A stretch of DNA of 64,000 nucleotides from an uncultured Fidelibacterota bacterium (GTDB taxonomy: Bacteria; Fidelibacterota; Marinisomatia; Marinisomatales; TCS55), in contig CACHMU010000001.1 of NCBI GenBank assembly GCA_902581045.1, positions 1-64,000 on the forward strand. The letters are read 5' to 3'. Positions within the stretch are counted from its first letter, which is position 1. Every line of letters starts with the position of its first letter. Both the position numbers and the translations under genes were made by a program. The notes beneath the pieces were generated by a model. That model had not been told where the DNA came from. It saw only the letters and a program-made list of their open reading frames with translations, and searched no databases. Shown one piece after another: positions 61,472 through 64,000 of the stretch.

Positions 61472-62776
61472 ATGAAAAATTTTAAGGAATACTCAAACAT
61501 AAATTTAGCAATCATAGGCCTAGGTTATGTTGGTTTGCCACTTGCTATTGAATTTAGCAAAAAATTTCAAACTATTGGATTCGATATAAATGATAAAAGG
61601 ATTGATGAATTAAATAAAGGTTTTGATAGAACATTGGAGGTAACCAAATCTAATTTAACCAATTCATCAATTAATTTTTCATCTAACAAAGATGATTTAA
61701 ATAATTCTAATGTATATATTGTCACTGTGCCAACGCCAGTCGATAAATTTAATAATCCTGATATGTTGCCACTTGCTAAAGCCAGTGAAATGGTAGGAAA
61801 AGCATTATCTAAAAATGATATTATTATTTTCGAATCCACTGTTTATCCAGGGGCTACTGAAGAATTTTGTGTGCCAATATTGGAAAAGAATTCAAACTTA
61901 AAATATAATATAGATTTTTATTGTGGATATAGTCCAGAAAGAATTAACCCAGGTGATAACAATCATACGCTTACAAATATAATTAAAATTACTTCTGGCT
62001 CTAATGCTGAGATTGCCAATTTTGTTGATGAATTATATAAAAGTATAATTACAGTTGAGACTCATAAAGCGTCGTCAATTAGAGTTGCAGAGGCGGCAAA
62101 AATAATTGAGAATATTCAAAGGGATGTAAATATTGCTTTAGTTAATGAATTGTCAATGATTTTTGATAAATTAAACTTAGATACAGGTGAAATCTTAAAT
62201 GCAGCTGGCACTAAATGGAATTTTTTAAAATTTTCTCCAGGTTTAGTGGGTGGACATTGCATAGGGGTTGATCCATATTATCTAACCCATAAGGCTAAAG
62301 AGATTGGCTATAATCCTGAAATGATTTTAGCAGGCAGAAGAATAAATGATGGAATGGGAGAATATATTGCAAATTCAACAATTAATGAGATGGTTAAGCA
62401 TGGAATAAATCCAATTAATTCAAAAGTTGCGGTATTTGGCTTAACTTTTAAAGAAAATTGCCCTGATTTAAGAAATACAAAAGTAACAAGCATCATTGAC
62501 CATCTAAAAAAATATAAATGTGATATTGTTATTACGGATGAATTTGCTGATAAGAAAGAAGCAAAAGAAGAATATGGTATTGATTTATTAGATTTACAAA
62601 AAATTAAGAATCTTGATGTAATTATTTTATCTGTTGCCCATGAGAATTATTTAAATATCAAAAAATCTGATTGGGAAAATTTCTTTAAAGGCAAAGGTGT
62701 CTTAATAGATGTTAAATCTATTTTTGAAAAGGATTTTTTTGTTAACTCTAAGATGCTTAAACATTGGAGATTATGA
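61472..62776 (+). CDS. nucleotide-sugar dehydrogenase (UDP-HexNAc 6-dehydrogenase, TviB/WbpO-like)
   Basis: 434-residue UDP-glucose/GDP-mannose dehydrogenase superfamily enzyme making a UDP-uronic acid. NAD-binding LAIIGLGYVGLPLAIEFSKKF (11-31), VPTPVDKFNNPDM, ESTVYPGATEE, YSPERINPGDNNHT, the active-site Cys in LVGGHCIGVDPYYLTHKAKEIGY and the C-terminal VFGLTFKENCPDLRNTKV. The GHCIGVDPYYL form is typical of UDP-N-acetyl-hexosamine dehydrogenases (WbpA/WbpO/TviB) rather than UDP-glucose dehydrogenase. It should supply N-acetyl-hexuronic acids for the exported polymer. Confidence 0.93.
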   Translation: MKNFKEYSNINLAIIGLGYVGLPLAIEFSKKFQTIGFDINDKRIDELNKGFDRTLEVTKSNLTNSSINFSSNKDDLNNSNVYIVTVPTPVDKFNNPDMLPLAKASEMVGKALSKNDIIIFESTVYPGATEEFCVPILEKNSNLKYNIDFYCGYSPERINPGDNNHTLTNIIKITSGSNAEIANFVDELYKSIITVETHKASSIRVAEAAKIIENIQRDVNIALVNELSMIFDKLNLDTGEILNAAGTKWNFLKFSPGLVGGHCIGVDPYYLTHKAKEIGYNPEMILAGRRINDGMGEYIANSTINEMVKHGINPINSKVAVFGLTFKENCPDLRNTKVTSIIDHLKKYKCDIVITDEFADKKEAKEEYGIDLLDLQKIKNLDVIILSVAHENYLNIKKSDWENFFKGKGVLIDVKSIFEKDFFVNSKMLKHWRL

Positions 62777-62816
62777 TAGATAAACTTTTTAATTTATTTA
62801 ATTATTTGGGGTTGCT

Positions 62817-63770
62817 TTGAGAGTTTTAATTACGGGTGTAGCAGGATTCATTGGTTATCATTTAGCTAAATCCTTTTTAAGCGAGGGGATTGAAGTATGT
62901 GGTATCGATAATATTAATAATTATTATGATATAAATTTAAAAAAAGATCGTTTAAAGAATTTATCATCATATAAAAACTTTCTCTTTAAAAAGATTGATA
63001 TGATTAATAAAGAATTACTTTCTAATACTTTTATTGATTATAAACCAACAAAAGTTATCAATCTTGCTGCGCAAGCTGGCGTACGTTATAGTATTGAAAA
63101 CCCGTATGCTTATTTAGAATCAAATTTAATTGGATTTTTGAATATTATTGAATTATGTCGCCATAACAATGTAAAAGGATTGATTTATGCATCAAGCTCA
63201 TCAGTTTATGGTTCAAATAAAAAAATACCCTTTTCAGTTGAAGATAGAGTTAGCAAACCTATTGCACTATATGGAGCAACAAAGCGAGCAAATGAGTTAA
63301 TTGCTCATTCCTATTCGCATCTATATGATTTGCATACTACTGGCTTGAGATATTTTACTGCTTATGGCCCCTGGGGAAGACCAGACATGGCAATGTTTAT
63401 TTTTGCAAGAAAAATTTTAAAAAATGAACCTATACCGATTTTCAATCATGGTAAAATGAGAAGAGATTTTACATATATAGATGATATTATATCAGGAACC
63501 CGTAAAGCAGTAGAAAAAAATTATGAATGTGAAGTTTTTAATATAGGAAATAATAAAAGTGAAAAACTTATGGATATGATAGCGTTAATTGAAAAAGAGC
63601 TTGGACTTCAAGCAAAAAAAAGACTGTTACCAATTCAGCCTGGTGACATTCCTGAAAGTTTTGCAAATATTGAAAAATCAAAAAAAATGCTGGGATATAA
63701 ACCTACCACAAATATAAATGAAGGAATTCAGCACTTTATTAGTTGGTATAAAGACTACTATAAAATATGA
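62817..63770 (+). CDS. UDP-glucuronate 4-epimerase-like NAD-dependent epimerase
   Basis: 317-residue extended SDR: VLITGVAGFIGYHLAKSFLSEGIEVCGIDNINNYYDINLKKDRLKNL, where the NNYYDxxLKxxRL signature is that of UDP-glucuronate 4-epimerase (CapI/Gla). AAQAGVRYSIENPYAYLESNLIGFLNIIE, YASSSSVYG, YGATKRANELIAHSY (Tyr-x3-Lys), LRYFTAYGPWGRPDMA and the R-R-D-F-T-Y segment follow. The start is TTG; no ATG lies near. It acts downstream of the dehydrogenase, so an N-acetyl-hexuronate substrate is possible. Confidence 0.9.
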   Translation: MRVLITGVAGFIGYHLAKSFLSEGIEVCGIDNINNYYDINLKKDRLKNLSSYKNFLFKKIDMINKELLSNTFIDYKPTKVINLAAQAGVRYSIENPYAYLESNLIGFLNIIELCRHNNVKGLIYASSSSVYGSNKKIPFSVEDRVSKPIALYGATKRANELIAHSYSHLYDLHTTGLRYFTAYGPWGRPDMAMFIFARKILKNEPIPIFNHGKMRRDFTYIDDIISGTRKAVEKNYECEVFNIGNNKSEKLMDMIALIEKELGLQAKKRLLPIQPGDIPESFANIEKSKKMLGYKPTTNINEGIQHFISWYKDYYKI

Positions 63771-63798
63771 TAGATTTTTTTATTAGTAAGGAGAAAAT

Positions 63799-64000
63799 AT
63801 GAAAGTATTAGTTACAGGGGGAAATGGCCTGATTGGGAAATCTGTTATAAATGAATTATTAAGTCAGAACATTTCAGTTAGATCAATGGATCTGTCAAAA
63901 AATAATTCAGAAAATATTGAAAACTTTGTTGGAAGTATTCTAGATGTAAATAATGTTAATGAAGCAGTTAGAGGGTGTGATGCTGTAATTCACCTTGCCG
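63799..64000 (+). CDS. NAD-dependent epimerase/dehydratase, 3' end cut by window
   Basis: The 67 visible residues are the N-terminal Rossmann part of an extended SDR: MKVLVTGGNGLIGKSVINELL (Gly motif 7-13), ... FVGSILDVNNVNEAVRGCDAVIHLA, the family's fourth strand. AAGGAG lies 5 nt before the ATG. It follows the UDP-glucuronate epimerase-like gene by 28 nt in the same direction, so it is part of the polysaccharide operon. The substrate cannot be told from this fragment. Confidence 0.85.
   Translation, partial: MKVLVTGGNGLIGKSVINELLSQNISVRSMDLSKNNSENIENFVGSILDVNNVNEAVRGCDAVIHLA

Overview
The window is 64 kb of AT-rich (roughly one-third G+C), densely coded chromosome from a Gram-negative bacterium. 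No mobile elements, CRISPR arrays or rRNA genes were seen. The gene content fits the FCB group: a fused LpxC/FabZ protein, a TonB-dependent receptor with an N-terminal carboxypeptidase-regulatory-like domain, a PorV-like outer-membrane protein, a eukaryote-type (GSII) glutamine synthetase and a K+-dependent type membrane pyrophosphatase. Candidatus Marinimicrobia (SAR406/Neomarinimicrobiota) is my best guess; this is inference from gene content, not a phylogeny.

Layout, left to right. 1-6.4 kb is a housekeeping operon (ispE, tRNA-Gln, prs, rplY, pth, hppA, rpsF, rpsR, rplI) closed by a hairpin terminator. 6.4-11.3 kb holds priA with a PorV-like protein, then an Lrp/AsnC regulator next to glutamine synthetase. 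11.4-18.1 kb is a mixed stretch: a cytochrome-like/copper-monooxygenase-like lipoprotein, a Bacillus-type secreted lipase, a tRNA-binding protein, then marR-mutY-plsC-HAD-membrane protein-thioredoxin-like. 18.1-18.9 kb has two divergent ferredoxin genes. 19.0-31.3 kb is a long envelope operon: mrp, two unknown membrane genes, uppS, bamA, skp/ompH, lpxD, lpxC/fabZ, lpxA, an unknown gene, dxr and rseP. It couples the isoprenoid carrier, lipid A, outer-membrane assembly and site-2 protease functions.

31.3-41.6 kb is a minus-strand run reading right to left: M23 peptidase, rhomboid protease, a lipoprotein esterase, pyrimidine salvage (cdd, udk, tdk, nucleoside transporter), adk, coaE, an LpxL-type acyltransferase, tsaC and a DUF3108 protein. 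41.7-48.5 kb holds trmL, an FAD oxidoreductase with a DUF971 protein, a DmpA-type peptidase with a DUF3228-like protein, a strong bidirectional terminator, a large TonB-dependent receptor and a CAT-anticodon tRNA. 48.5-54.4 kb (minus) has galE, two unknown envelope genes, dnaG, cvpA, yqeY and an orphan DNA methyltransferase. 54.4-64 kb is the surface-polysaccharide area: arsC, then rfbA-gpmA-rfbB on minus, diverging from a plus-strand operon of wza-like export protein, a Wzz-type protein with an N-terminal helix-turn-helix, a nucleotide-sugar dehydrogenase and two sugar epimerase-family genes (the last cut by the window end).

The most unusual items are: (1) the HTH-Wzz fusion, with a short G+C-richer leader element 5' of its operon, which together suggest a membrane-anchored polysaccharide regulator; (2) two essential-type genes, lpxA and gpmA, with no ATG/GTG/TTG start, each with an ATT codon at exactly the homology-predicted start and a plausible ribosome-binding site; (3) a cysteine-free Mrp; (4) a DNA methyltransferase whose catalytic motif reads EPPE; and (5) a lipoprotein with a c-type heme motif followed by the ligand pattern of PHM/DBH copper monooxygenases.
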